In this document: positions 42,729 to 51,643 of the stretch, piece after piece
How the letters are laid out: every line of letters starts with the position of its first letter
How positions within the stretch are numbered: the stretch's first letter is position 1
From: Lactobacillus kimbladii
Lineage (GTDB): Bacteria; Bacillota; Bacilli; Lactobacillales; Lactobacillaceae
Direction: 5' to 3'
Length of the DNA: 64,000 nucleotides
Assembly: GCF_000970755.1 (NCBI RefSeq)
Contig: NZ_KQ034007.1
Span: 1,712,214-1,776,213, forward strand
Translations under genes and position numbers: made by a program
The notes under the pieces: generated by a model
The model's database searches: none
Told to the model about the DNA's origin: nothing
What the model saw: only the letters and a program-made list of their open reading frames with translations

Positions 42729-42763
42729 TAAAAAGCTCCAAGCTATCTATAGCTTGGAGTCAA
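42729..42763 (-). terminator. Terminator of the two small membrane-protein genes
   Basis: CTCCAAGCTA / TAGCTTGGAG stem with a four-base loop; on the minus strand it is followed by CTTTTTAAG. Confidence 0.75.
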
Positions 42764-42851
42764 AATATTAGCAAAAGGATTTTTTAAAAAATCCCCAAGC
42801 TATTTTTATAATCAAAATTTTATCATATATCACTGTGCTTGCTTTTAATAA

Positions 42852-43106
42852 CTAATCGTTCAAAGCAACTTTTCTGAATATAAAATATACTGCAGCTAGT
42901 ACACATACCTGAACTACTCCAAGAGGAATGCTGACACTGTTTAAAGCAGTGAAATTCTTAAATAGCAAATACGATACAACTGGTGGTATAACAATAATTG
43001 CAATTGCTACCCCAGCAAAAATCTTGTTAAGAGCTTGCAGTTGCTCTCTTCCTGTATATTCCATTCCAGCAAATAATACAAGAAGTAAAACCATAATCCA
43101 CAACAT
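42852..43106 (-). CDS. Small membrane protein
   Basis: 84 residues with GAGGT upstream of the ATG. Three hydrophobic segments (MLWIMVLLLVLFAGM, IFAGVAIAIIVIPPVVSYLLF, VSIPLGVVQVCVLAAVYFIF). It follows a similar-sized membrane protein by 27 bases; both are divergent from an Rgg-type regulator, which may control them. Family unknown. Confidence 0.65.
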   Translation of the reverse strand: MLWIMVLLLVLFAGMEYTGREQLQALNKIFAGVAIAIIVIPPVVSYLLFKNFTALNSVSIPLGVVQVCVLAAVYFIFRKVALND

Positions 43107-43133
43107 TTTTTTACCTCATAATAACTCTATCGT

Positions 43134-43397
43134 TTATTTTGCTGAACGATAATCCCTAAAAATATAAAATAAACCTAACAGAATAAACAAAACAATTCCA
43201 GAATGGAAAGCCGGTAAAATTTGGCCAAACTGAAAATTATGTATTACTAATTCAAAGGCTACTAAGGAAACGGAGGTTAATATCAATATCATTCCCCGAT
43301 TAGTCCTAAGAAATTTGATTGCTGGATTATCTTTATAGATTTTACCCAAACACCAGCATGTAATGATTAAAGATACCCCTGCTATTGTTTCGGTCAT
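43134..43397 (-). CDS. Small membrane protein
   Basis: 87 residues from the ATG at 43397 with AGGAGG upstream. Three hydrophobic segments (ETIAGVSLIITCWCLGKIY, GMILILTSVSLVAFELVI, FHSGIVLFILLGLFYIF). First gene of a two-gene operon transcribed away from the Rgg-type regulator. Family unknown. Confidence 0.65.
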   Translation of the reverse strand: MTETIAGVSLIITCWCLGKIYKDNPAIKFLRTNRGMILILTSVSLVAFELVIHNFQFGQILPAFHSGIVLFILLGLFYIFRDYRSAK

Positions 43398-43601
43398 GTA
43401 TTTATCCTCCTTTCCAAATAAATGTACAAAAGTCATGCTGTTACGTCTTTATAGGTAAGATGACGACTTCTTAATTGACGAAATAAATCAGATATAATTA
43501 TTGATTTATTTCTAAACTAAGAATAACATTAAACCATTATTAATAATGTGCAAAATCAGCACATCATTCTAAGAATAAATAAACATAAAAAGAGTAATAC
43601 C

Positions 43602-44426
43602 ATGAGCAATTTTGGCAAAACAATTCATAGTCTTAGAACTACACGTAAAATGACCCAGCAAGATTTAGCACAAGATTTATTTGACCGTAGCACAATTTCT
43701 AAAATTGAAAATACTGAATTATCAACTACTTACGAAAATGAACTTAAATTAATAAAGCGACTGGGTTTAACTCCCAACGAGTTTGAATATATTAGTAATG
43801 GCTATCATATTAGTACTAAAAGTCAACTTCTGCATCGGTTTTTAAACCTTGATGGTAGTATTGATAAGGATAAAATAAATAGTTTGTTACAAGATTGTCT
43901 CTTAGTCAAAAACGACAATGATATTAAACGAATTACTATTATTCTTAAAGCTCTACTATTAGTCGATAAACCAAAAGGATTTACTCATGCACAAGAACTA
44001 GTTCAACCTATTTGGTTCAACTCTCTTCGTAATATCGAGATTTTTACTGTTACAGATATTACGATCCTTAGTTCAATTTTATTTGCCTTTGACTATCAAA
44101 CAGCAAACGAAATTATTGCCAAGATTATTGCTAATATAGACAATCATTATCCGTTTATGAAAACTCTGAAAACCAATACGCTAATTAATCAGGCAATAAT
44201 ACAAATGACGCATCACAAATTTAAGTTAGCTGTCACTACTTTAAATAGTTTAAAGCCTTTATTAAAGAGCCTAAGACAGTATGATAAATTACTTGTTGTT
44301 AATGCTCGAATTGCAATTTGTCAAAAACACAAATTAGAAGCACTAGAACAGATTAGTTTATTAGAAAAAATTGGTGCTGATAATTTAGCAAGGCATTTAA
44401 AACAGGAAATCGCAGAGTTTTTTTAA
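43602..44426 (+). CDS. Rgg/MutR-type HTH transcriptional regulator
   Basis: 274 residues from the ATG at 43602. Residues 1-60 form an XRE-type helix-turn-helix (FGKTIHSLRTTRKMTQQDLA, RSTISKIENTEL); the rest is a helical repeat C-terminal domain as in the peptide-responsive Rgg/GadR/MutR family. Such regulators commonly bind short hydrophobic peptides encoded nearby. Here two small membrane proteins lie divergently and a 31-residue peptide gene lies 4.5 kb upstream. TTAATT-16-TATAAT upstream is a plausible promoter. Two decayed copies of its 3' end lie at 36.7 and 38.3 kb. Confidence 0.85.
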   Translation: MSNFGKTIHSLRTTRKMTQQDLAQDLFDRSTISKIENTELSTTYENELKLIKRLGLTPNEFEYISNGYHISTKSQLLHRFLNLDGSIDKDKINSLLQDCLLVKNDNDIKRITIILKALLLVDKPKGFTHAQELVQPIWFNSLRNIEIFTVTDITILSSILFAFDYQTANEIIAKIIANIDNHYPFMKTLKTNTLINQAIIQMTHHKFKLAVTTLNSLKPLLKSLRQYDKLLVVNARIAICQKHKLEALEQISLLEKIGADNLARHLKQEIAEFF

Positions 44427-44478
44427 ATAAAACATTAATGCCCACTTCTAATGTTACTAACAAAAGCCATCTAAAAAT

Positions 44479-44515
44479 AAACCTTTGAAATTTCAAAGGT
44501 TTATTTTTTATCTTA
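44479..44515 (+). terminator. Terminator of the Rgg-type gene
   Basis: AAACCTTTGAAATTTCAAAGGTTT is an almost perfect palindrome followed by ATTTTTT. Confidence 0.85.
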
Positions 44516-44610
44516 AAAAATTAATGGCACAGTAGCTAATCGTCATCAAAATGATACATACCTTTTTTTATTTACTATTGCCTATCACCTAAAAAATCTA
44601 ATATCATATA

Positions 44611-44639
44611 TTGTATAATATAGCTGAAGATAGTATAAT
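44611..44639 (+). promoter_or_regulatory. Promoter of the three-gene beta-strand-repeat operon
   Basis: TTGTAT, 17 bases, TATAAT. It leaves a leader of about 120 nt before the first gene. The rest of 44427-44765 holds nothing else recognisable. Confidence 0.7.
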
Positions 44640-44765
44640 ACTGTTAATAATAAACAAGCAAAATTTTTATTATTAAAAAACAGAATCTGCTTTCATACTG
44701 TCGTAATTAATTTAACTAAATATTGAGCGTCAACTCGTTTAAATTAAAATGAGGGGGTAATTATA

Positions 44766-45617
44766 ATGAAAAAGATTTTTAAAATAGGCATTTTTTGTGG
44801 GATTATCGGTTTTCTTGTATTAGCAGGTATAAAAGTAAGTAGTGCTTTGCCAAAGAATCAAATTACAGAAGCTCAAACCAATCAAACTACCAAAAAAGTT
44901 TACACAGTTAAAAAATTTGATAAAATCAAATTTTCTTCTTACAGGCCTAATACTGACGTTACTTTAGGTAACAAATACCAAGTCAAAATTAAGGCTAAAC
45001 GAGGTGGAAATGCACAAAAAATCAAAACCAAAGTTAAAAATAAGCAACTGACTATTTATGATGAACCAGAAAAGCATTTTAATGATGGCTATTATGAAGT
45101 CACTGTTACTGTACCAAGTAAAAACGCTTTGAAAAAGGTATCAGGCTATTTACGAGGAGGCTCCGTGTACTTAGAAAAGTTAAATATTCACGATATTAAT
45201 CTCAAATCAAACATTGCTTATTTTGCCTTTGATCATGTCTCTTCTCAAAATGTTAAGTTAAAAATAAAACATGAAGTTTCAGACATAATGGATTCGAATT
45301 TAAAGAATTGCTCTATTAACATCGGTAAAGGTAATATGACTATAGATGACAGTAAAATCAAAGCTAAAGTGCATATTAGCAAGGGTGGCATGACAGTTGT
45401 TGGCAGCACTTTCATGGGTGATAGTTCCTTCACTCTTAATAAAGGATTATTTTTGATGACAGATGCTCCTAAAATAAGTTATGACCTGCGCGTTGATCCT
45501 AAGCATAAAATTGAAACTGACAATAAAGATTATCATAAACGCCTATCTATTATCGTACCGAACAAACCAACTGTTAAAGTAATTAGTAAAAACTCAAATA
45601 TAGAATTTTATAGATAG
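44766..45617 (+). CDS. Membrane-anchored DUF4097-like beta-strand-repeat protein 1
   Basis: 283 residues with GAGGGGG before the ATG. One N-terminal hydrophobic segment (IFKIGIFCGIIGFLVLAGI) without a lipobox, then an external part. From ~50 on it has regular short strands (VTVTVPSKNALKKVSG, NMTIDDSKIKAKVHIS, GGMTVVGSTF) like a right-handed beta-solenoid of the DUF4097 / LiaG-like type. It is the first of three tandem paralogs, 22 bases from the next. Probably on the outer face of the membrane. Possible roles are envelope stress sensing or peptide binding; not proven. Confidence 0.75.
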   Translation: MKKIFKIGIFCGIIGFLVLAGIKVSSALPKNQITEAQTNQTTKKVYTVKKFDKIKFSSYRPNTDVTLGNKYQVKIKAKRGGNAQKIKTKVKNKQLTIYDEPEKHFNDGYYEVTVTVPSKNALKKVSGYLRGGSVYLEKLNIHDINLKSNIAYFAFDHVSSQNVKLKIKHEVSDIMDSNLKNCSINIGKGNMTIDDSKIKAKVHISKGGMTVVGSTFMGDSSFTLNKGLFLMTDAPKISYDLRVDPKHKIETDNKDYHKRLSIIVPNKPTVKVISKNSNIEFYR

Positions 45618-45639
45618 ATTCAGTATGTTTTAATTAGAA

Positions 45640-46542
45640 ATGAAGAAATTAACTATGAAAAGATTATATAAATTAGGCAGCTTTTTAGGAATCGCTGGAT
45701 TATTGGTACTCATTGGCGCTAAGGCAAATAATTTCCTACAAAATCCTCAGTATCAAGATGACAAAGTCGTTTTTGCCAAAAAGTCAAGATCTCAAAATAA
45801 AGTCAACAAAACTTTCAATGTTACAGAATTTGACCAAGTCAAACTTAATACCAAGCGGCCTGATATCAAATTCATAGTAGGCAATACATTTAGTGTCAAA
45901 GCCAGTGGAACTCACAGAGCTCATATTGCATTTACCAGGGTTAGCGTTAAAAACAAAATACTAACTATCAATGACAAACCTGTTGGTAATCATAATTACG
46001 GCGGTTACACAGTAACCGTGACTGTTCCACATAAAAACTCTATAAAAAAGGTTACTGGGAATTGTGATATCAGTGATATCTACTTCAACGGTTTGAATAT
46101 TCCAAGTGTTGCTGTCAAAACAGGCTATGGCGATGTTATCCTTAATCATGTTAACTCAGACAATATCAGGGTTAAGCAAACAAATGGTGACTTGAAGGTC
46201 TTAAACTCAACAATTAGAAATAGTACAATTAGATTAAGTGTCGGAGACTTAACAATTAGAAATAGTATGTTTAAAACAAAGGCAAGGTTAGCTTTGGCGC
46301 CTGATTTCAAGTACAGTAGCGTTAAAATTCAAAATTCCCAGCTTTTGGGAAACAGTACATTCGATATGAGTATCGGTGACTTTGTTATGACAGGAGCTCC
46401 AAAAATTAGTTATGCTTTAACAACCAAACCAAAAGGCACAATTAAGTTTCAGGGCAAACGTTACACTCATCAATTTTCAAAAACTGTGCCTAATCAACCG
46501 CTTCTTAAAGTTAACAGCAAAGGAAATATTAAAATAGACTAA
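45640..46542 (+). CDS. Membrane-anchored DUF4097-like beta-strand-repeat protein 2
   Basis: 300 residues. An alternative ATG five codons later (45655) aligns better with the two paralogs; neither has a strong ribosome site, so translation may depend on coupling. It has an N-terminal membrane segment (LGSFLGIAGLLVLIGAK), then strands sharing the paralogs' pattern: FNVTEFDQVKLNTKRPDIKF, VTVTVPHKNSIKKVTG, GDFVMTGAPKISY. Roughly one-third identical to the neighbours by eye. Confidence 0.75.
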   Translation: MKKLTMKRLYKLGSFLGIAGLLVLIGAKANNFLQNPQYQDDKVVFAKKSRSQNKVNKTFNVTEFDQVKLNTKRPDIKFIVGNTFSVKASGTHRAHIAFTRVSVKNKILTINDKPVGNHNYGGYTVTVTVPHKNSIKKVTGNCDISDIYFNGLNIPSVAVKTGYGDVILNHVNSDNIRVKQTNGDLKVLNSTIRNSTIRLSVGDLTIRNSMFKTKARLALAPDFKYSSVKIQNSQLLGNSTFDMSIGDFVMTGAPKISYALTTKPKGTIKFQGKRYTHQFSKTVPNQPLLKVNSKGNIKID

Positions 46543-46565
46543 TTAATAATGAAGGTAAATTAGAA

Positions 46566-47513
46566 ATGAAAAAATTTTATCAAATTTGTGGCTATATCGC
46601 TGCTTTAGCAGTGCTCCTTTTGGCAGTCGGTAAGGTTAGCAATAATTTTTCACAGGCAAAAGTTGTTGATGCAAAAGCCAGTAAAACTACAAGAACAAAT
46701 AGTTACAAAGCAGTTGTCACAACAACTAAGAAAGGCAAAATCAAAAAAACTTATGCTGTTCCTCAATTTAACAGAATTAAGCTTGCCTGTTACAGACCAG
46801 ATGTAGTCGTTGATTTGGGCAAAAAATTTAAAATCACTGTTATAGGAGAAAAAGGAGCCGATGTTAATAAAATTAATACAAAAGTGGACAACAATCAGCT
46901 TACTGTTTATGATGAACCCGAATATAAATGCAACGATGGTGACTATCAAATAAATATTACCGTTCCCCACAAAAATAGCGTAAAAGAAATAACTGGTTTC
47001 AATTATGAATATGGTGTCATAATAGATAAATTGAATATTCCCAGTATTAATTTAAGCTCAACTGCAGGATCCCTTTTTATTTCAGATGTTAAAGCAAATA
47101 ATGTGACCTTTACAGTTAAAAACTATGACGCCAAACAAAATCATGACAAGGATAATGAATGCATAGATGTCTTTGATTCTAAATTAAAAAACAGTAATTT
47201 CAATGTAAATAAAGGAAACATTTATATTTATAGTAGTAAGCTAAAAACTAATACTTTTATCAATCATGGCAATTTTAATTTTGGCAGCAGTAAAGCTATT
47301 GGCCACAGCACAATCGATCTAAATACCGGTAATTTTAGTATGTTCGATATGTTTGATTTGCCAAAAATCAATTGTGACCTTACAACTGATTCTACACAAA
47401 AAATCAAAGTCGGTAAAAAATACTATTCTCATCATTTTTCTACTTCTTCCCAAGCAAACCCATTGCTTAAAGTTACCAGTAAAACTGGCAAAATTTCAAT
47501 ATCTAAGGATTAA
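46566..47513 (+). CDS. Membrane-anchored DUF4097-like beta-strand-repeat protein 3
   Basis: 315 residues with GAAGG upstream. An N-terminal hydrophobic segment (ICGYIAALAVLLLAVGKV) is followed by a basic linker and the same repeated-strand domain: RIKLACYRPDVVVDLG, ITVPHKNSVKEITG, FDLPKINCDL. It is more acidic and longer in the middle than its paralogs. Last gene of the trio; no strong terminator follows. Confidence 0.75.
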   Translation: MKKFYQICGYIAALAVLLLAVGKVSNNFSQAKVVDAKASKTTRTNSYKAVVTTTKKGKIKKTYAVPQFNRIKLACYRPDVVVDLGKKFKITVIGEKGADVNKINTKVDNNQLTVYDEPEYKCNDGDYQINITVPHKNSVKEITGFNYEYGVIIDKLNIPSINLSSTAGSLFISDVKANNVTFTVKNYDAKQNHDKDNECIDVFDSKLKNSNFNVNKGNIYIYSSKLKTNTFINHGNFNFGSSKAIGHSTIDLNTGNFSMFDMFDLPKINCDLTTDSTQKIKVGKKYYSHHFSTSSQANPLLKVTSKTGKISISKD

Positions 47514-47632
47514 GCTATATAGTCTAGCGTCAAAACTCACACAGTAAAATTAATCAACTCAATTTGATATTCATTGCACCTATTTACAAACTAAATATAA
47601 AATAGAATAAAATCAGAATTTAGGAGACCAAA

Positions 47633-47932
47633 TTGATCATAGATACTAAGAAACTGCAAAAAGCAGTCATGGAAAATAAGAAAAAACACGGTTTCAATAC
47701 CACGGATATTGAGTTCGAATTATTACGATTACATGGAGAAGCTAATGAGTTATTTGAAGCCTGTCGCAAAAATGATAAACAAAACATTAATGAAGAATTA
47801 GCGGATGTGGGAATATTCTTATTAGGCATTGCGGAAATGCTTGACAGTGATTTGGGCGAAGACATTGTTAATAAAATGAAAATAAACGAAAAAAGAAAAT
47901 ACAAAAACGGTGTTAAACGCAGTCATCATTAA
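47633..47932 (+). CDS. MazG-like nucleotide pyrophosphohydrolase-type protein
   Basis: 99 residues from a TTG with AGGAGA upstream. The helices LLRLHGEANELFEACRK and NINEELADVGIFLLGIAEML give the E-x-x-E...E-x-x-D metal-binding pattern of the MazG-like all-alpha NTP pyrophosphatases. It may hydrolyse non-canonical nucleotides. Short for the family but with all key acidic residues present. Confidence 0.75.
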   Translation: MIIDTKKLQKAVMENKKKHGFNTTDIEFELLRLHGEANELFEACRKNDKQNINEELADVGIFLLGIAEMLDSDLGEDIVNKMKINEKRKYKNGVKRSHH

Positions 47933-47936
47933 TTAG

Positions 47937-47969
47937 GAAGCAATTAAAAATTTTGTTGCTTTTTTAATT
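47937..47969 (+). terminator. Terminator of the MazG-like gene
   Basis: AAGCAA / TTGCTT stem around an AT loop, followed by TTTT. Confidence 0.6.
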
Positions 47970-48065
47970 ATCAGGGTTTAATATATCCAAATATAATATA
48001 AATATCATCTTTGATATCAAGTTATATACAAGATTATTTGATAATAGGGAAAGCGTTATACTGTT

Positions 48066-48413
48066 ATGATTTTAAAAAAATTGTCTTATAAAGCTAGAGT
48101 TTTAATATGTGGCTTTATTCAGGTTCTGCTAGGCATCTTTTTAACTTTTGGTTTAGGAAAAAGTATTGGTTTCCTATTCTGCTTTTTAATTTTAGCCCTC
48201 ATGTGCTTCATATCAGCTTTTTTTGGAAAGAATCCCACTACTAGAATTAAAAAAATTTCTGAAAAAGCATATAAAAATTCGAAAAAATTTTCTGCTATTT
48301 CAGGTTTGGTATTTCTTTTCTTAGGCTTAGTGGATATGATAACCAGTCCAAAAAGCGGTTCCAATTTTCTTTATTTAGATACTGGCCTGATCTTCTTATT
48401 GCTACCCGAGTAA
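48066..48413 (+). CDS. Small membrane protein
   Basis: 115 residues. Four hydrophobic stretches (ARVLICGFIQVLLGIFLTFGL, IGFLFCFLILALMCFISAFF, FSAISGLVFLFLGLVDMI, YLDTGLIFLLLP), with a basic loop between. The ribosome site is weak. Same size and layout as the protein at 33879. No family recognised. Confidence 0.55.
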   Translation: MILKKLSYKARVLICGFIQVLLGIFLTFGLGKSIGFLFCFLILALMCFISAFFGKNPTTRIKKISEKAYKNSKKFSAISGLVFLFLGLVDMITSPKSGSNFLYLDTGLIFLLLPE

Positions 48414-48496
48414 AATGCTTAGAAATAGCTATTTTGGAAAAATACAATCTTGACTTGACTGAATAGTCTTGAAGAATTATTTCTTATAGACCAACA

Positions 48497-48533
48497 AAAG
48501 ACATTGAGTTTAATGCTCAATGCTTTTTTCATA
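48497..48533 (+). terminator. Terminator of the 48066 gene
   Basis: CATTGAG / CTCAATG stem with seven-base loop, then CTTTTTTC. Confidence 0.75.
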
Positions 48534-48668
48534 TACATTTCTTCTCAGTCTTGACACTGGTTTTTTGCATCTTAAATGGATCACAAAGTACGAAGTATGT
48601 ATAAAATTTGTGGGTCTGCTCTTCTTTATATGATTAATAATCTAATTTTTAAAATTATTTCGTTCTAT

Positions 48669-50585
48669 TTATATTTCCAATAGCGCTTTAGTTTTATGGT
48701 ATGAAAAAATGTAGATTAATCCATAAACTATTAAAAATAATAAACATGTTTCAATAATTGGCTTCCCCACAATTTGAAAGCTTCCTATGAGTTCCACAAC
48801 ATCATTTTCCAAGAAACTGTATCTAAAGCCAATAAAAGCTATTAATCCATTTAATAGTCCCATCACTGCAGGAGGAACGAAAAGCAATAAATTGCTAGCA
48901 CTAGCTATTTTTTTCAATTGTTTTCTACTATAACCAATATTATCTAAAAATCTAAACTCGTCAGTTACTTCTGTAGTTTCCATTAAAGTAGTAAAGTAAA
49001 GAATACAACCGATAAAGACAAAAAATAACACAGAAATGAAAGCTTCCATTAAAAATGTTGCACTATTATTGTCAACCGCATCTTTATTCTTTTTATAAGC
49101 GCTTAAAAACTTAATGTTCATATGCTTAATATCTTGATAAAGCTGCTTGTTATCTCGTAGATTAGGCCCATTAACCGTATAAACCATTTTAGCTGAATGA
49201 TGTTTACTTATTTTTTTAAAGTCTTGATTGTTCAGCACTATATATGCATAGCCATATCCAGCATTCATAGGCCACATGTGCATTTCTTTTAAATTAAGCT
49301 TGATACTATTAATATTTACCTTCCGCCAAGATTTGTTTGGCTTATAAAAGGCATAAATATATCCAGTTCCCTTAGTAAATGCAAGGTTTGGGACTTGCTT
49401 ATTACCTTGTAATTTAAACAGCTCTTGATAATCCTGTTTATTAATAACTTTGCATTTTTTAGTTGACTGCTTTTTGTTTACCATTATTGGTTTATCAGAA
49501 ATCAGTTTAATTACCTTTGTTGCTTTAAATTTACCATCATATTTTCTAGCTATTTGCTTTACCTTGGTTACTTGATTAGGTTCAAGTTTCTGATTAATTT
49601 CAATAGCCGAAGGTATAGTTTTCATAAACGAAGCTTTTGGATAAGTTAAAAGCATGAAAGTCGTGCTGGCAAGACCAATAACAGCTGAAATAACTAAGGA
49701 CAGTACAACCAATAAATTTGATTTAGTTTTTAGTTTAAACAGTGATTCTGGTAAAAAGATATTGTTTGTCGGTCGGTACAACTGACGGTGATTATTAATT
49801 TTCCGATTAATAAAATAAGCCAAAGTGCTTTTGATAATTAAGAATGTGCCAATTATTACCAATACTAATGAAATCATTGCCATTGGCGTAAAACCAATTT
49901 TAACCCATAAAGATTGTTGCTGCTTAACGAGATCTAAAACTAAGACATAGGCTATTAATAACGCAATCATTCCTAAATAAGCTGTCCAGGACTTGGTTTT
50001 GACTACTTTTTCGCTAACTTGATTTAAATTAGAAATATTTAAGATAGATAAGCGCTTAATCAAATGGTAATTATCAAAAAAGATAACTAACAACATAAAA
50101 ATTGAAAGTACTACTGTAATTATGAATGGTGACAAGGTGAAATGTGTTAAATAGGGTATATCAAGCTTTAAAGCTACAATCAAAAGTACTTTTATTAAAC
50201 TATAAAACAAGATACTAATAAGCATTCCAACAAAGCAGGCAATTCCAATAATAATGGTGTTTTCTGTCATTAAAATCGAAGTAATGTTCTTCTTTGACAT
50301 ACCCAGCATTGAATAAATTCCCAGCTCTTCAGCACGTTGCTTTAAGAAAAAGCGGTTAAAGTAAATAATAAAGAATATTGTAAATAAGGTAAACAATACC
50401 GAAGTAACATAAGACATGAACTCCACTTTGGCTGAACTCGATAAAGAATCTGCAATTACATGGTCTTTAGCAAAAATTTGCAGAGTGTTGAATAATCCTA
50501 GAATTAAAGAAAGCGATATAAAATAATTTCGGTATAGGCCAAAACTATTTTTGATATTATTTTTAGCTATTACTTTGTAATTCAT
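48669..50585 (-). CDS. BceB-type ABC transporter permease (antimicrobial peptide resistance)
   Basis: 638 residues from the ATG at 50585 with AGGGGGT upstream. Ten membrane segments in the FtsX/BceB layout: N-terminal one, a group of three (~55-180), a pair (~200-260), one (~285), a large extracellular domain (~310-510), then three terminal ones. The LGIYSMLGMSKKNITSILM and FLDNIGYSRKQLKKI loops are typical. It works with the ATPase encoded 15 bases upstream to remove peptides such as bacitracin or lantibiotics from the lipid II cycle. No two-component system is adjacent, unlike most Bce modules. Confidence 0.9.
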   Translation of the reverse strand: MNYKVIAKNNIKNSFGLYRNYFISLSLILGLFNTLQIFAKDHVIADSLSSSAKVEFMSYVTSVLFTLFTIFFIIYFNRFFLKQRAEELGIYSMLGMSKKNITSILMTENTIIIGIACFVGMLISILFYSLIKVLLIVALKLDIPYLTHFTLSPFIITVVLSIFMLLVIFFDNYHLIKRLSILNISNLNQVSEKVVKTKSWTAYLGMIALLIAYVLVLDLVKQQQSLWVKIGFTPMAMISLVLVIIGTFLIIKSTLAYFINRKINNHRQLYRPTNNIFLPESLFKLKTKSNLLVVLSLVISAVIGLASTTFMLLTYPKASFMKTIPSAIEINQKLEPNQVTKVKQIARKYDGKFKATKVIKLISDKPIMVNKKQSTKKCKVINKQDYQELFKLQGNKQVPNLAFTKGTGYIYAFYKPNKSWRKVNINSIKLNLKEMHMWPMNAGYGYAYIVLNNQDFKKISKHHSAKMVYTVNGPNLRDNKQLYQDIKHMNIKFLSAYKKNKDAVDNNSATFLMEAFISVLFFVFIGCILYFTTLMETTEVTDEFRFLDNIGYSRKQLKKIASASNLLLFVPPAVMGLLNGLIAFIGFRYSFLENDVVELIGSFQIVGKPIIETCLLFLIVYGLIYIFSYHKTKALLEI

Positions 50586-50600
50586 AATTAATTGCACCCC

Positions 50601-51338
50601 CTATGCTTCTACTTCGGCTAATTTCCTTGCTAGCTCCTGTTGAAAAGTATTATTGCTATCTTTTTTAACGATTTGGTCAACAATTTTCCCATCTTTTAGA
50701 AAAATAACTTTATTAGCGTAACTAGCTGCTAAGCTATCATGGGTAACCATTAAGATAGAAGTATGAAATTTTTGATTTACTTTTGCTAAATACTCCATGA
50801 TTAATTTTGCTGCTTTTGAATCCAATGCTCCTGTTGGTTCATCAGCTAATAATAGTGCGGGATTTTTAATGATGGCTCTAATAATTGCTACACGCTGTTT
50901 TTGACCACCCGATAAAGTAACGGGGTATTTTTCAAGTTGATTACTTAATCTAAAATATTCAGCTAATTTATCAATCTTTTGATCTATTTCTTGGTCATCC
51001 TTACCCAGTAATGACATAGGAACGGCAATGTTTTGTCTTACCGTTAAGCTTTTTAATAAACGATAGTTTTGAAAAACAAAGCCTAATTTTGTCTTGCGAA
51101 AGTTGGCAGCTTCATCATCAGATAATTTTGAAATTTCATGGCCATCAACATAAATTTTGCCACCAGAAGCTGTGTCTAAAGTCGAAATCATATTAAGCAG
51201 AGTAGTTTTGCCTGAACCAGACGCACCCATGATTGCCACAAATTCGCCAAAGTTAATTCCAAAGCTAATACCTGATATTGCCTGATATTGTTTTTCATAA
51301 ATTTTAGTAACATTACTTACCTGCAAAATTTCAGCCAT
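50601..51338 (-). CDS. BceA-type ABC transporter ATP-binding protein
   Basis: 245 residues. Walker A GASGSGKTTLLN, signature LSGGQKQRVAIIR, Walker B LLLADEPTGALD, switch VTHD. The N-terminal ITKIYEKQYQAISGI and the C-terminal extension fit BceA/MacB relatives. First gene of a two-gene operon with its permease; its promoter region carries a palindrome at 51374-51389. Confidence 0.92.
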   Translation of the reverse strand: MAEILQVSNVTKIYEKQYQAISGISFGINFGEFVAIMGASGSGKTTLLNMISTLDTASGGKIYVDGHEISKLSDDEAANFRKTKLGFVFQNYRLLKSLTVRQNIAVPMSLLGKDDQEIDQKIDKLAEYFRLSNQLEKYPVTLSGGQKQRVAIIRAIIKNPALLLADEPTGALDSKAAKLIMEYLAKVNQKFHTSILMVTHDSLAASYANKVIFLKDGKIVDQIVKKDSNNTFQQELARKLAEVEA

Positions 51339-51373
51339 AGCTAATCCTCACTTTCTGTTTCTTTGTACTATTC

Positions 51374-51409
51374 ATCTAGTACACTAGATCTAATAAAAAG
51401 CGTTGTCAA
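51374..51409 (-). promoter_or_regulatory. Promoter and palindromic operator of the BceAB-type operon
   Basis: On the minus strand TTGACA (51404-51409), 17 bases, TAGTGT. ATCTAGT-GT-ACTAGAT (51374-51389) is a perfect 7-2-7 inverted repeat overlapping the -10 box, as expected for a repressor of the GntR, MarR or TetR type. No regulator gene is adjacent. Confidence 0.65.
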
Positions 51410-51571
51410 TAAGTACAATTAAAAAAATGACTAAATTTTAAAAAGCTTTACTTTGAATCATTAAAAATTTAAAAAAAGGTTCAAAATTAATTTGATGAAT
51501 GTATCTAAATTGAGTGAACTTTTGTATATATTAATACTAAATTTATCAACAAGAATTCACAGCAATACAAA

Positions 51572-51616
51572 TAAAAATGCACCTAAAAGCTTATTTTTAC
51601 TCTTAGGTGCATTAAA
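51572..51616 (-). terminator. Terminator of the first SLAP paralog
   Basis: ATGCACCTAA / TTAGGTGCAT stem, T-rich on both sides. A nearly identical hairpin follows the 56222 gene. Confidence 0.8.
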
Positions 51617-51643
51617 TTATTTATTTAATTTTCTTAAAATGAT

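Noticed and set aside
42852-43397. Two small membrane proteins as type I toxins or bacteriocins
   Set aside because: They are 84-87 residues with three membrane segments each and an ordinary two-gene operon structure; no antisense RNA signals were found.
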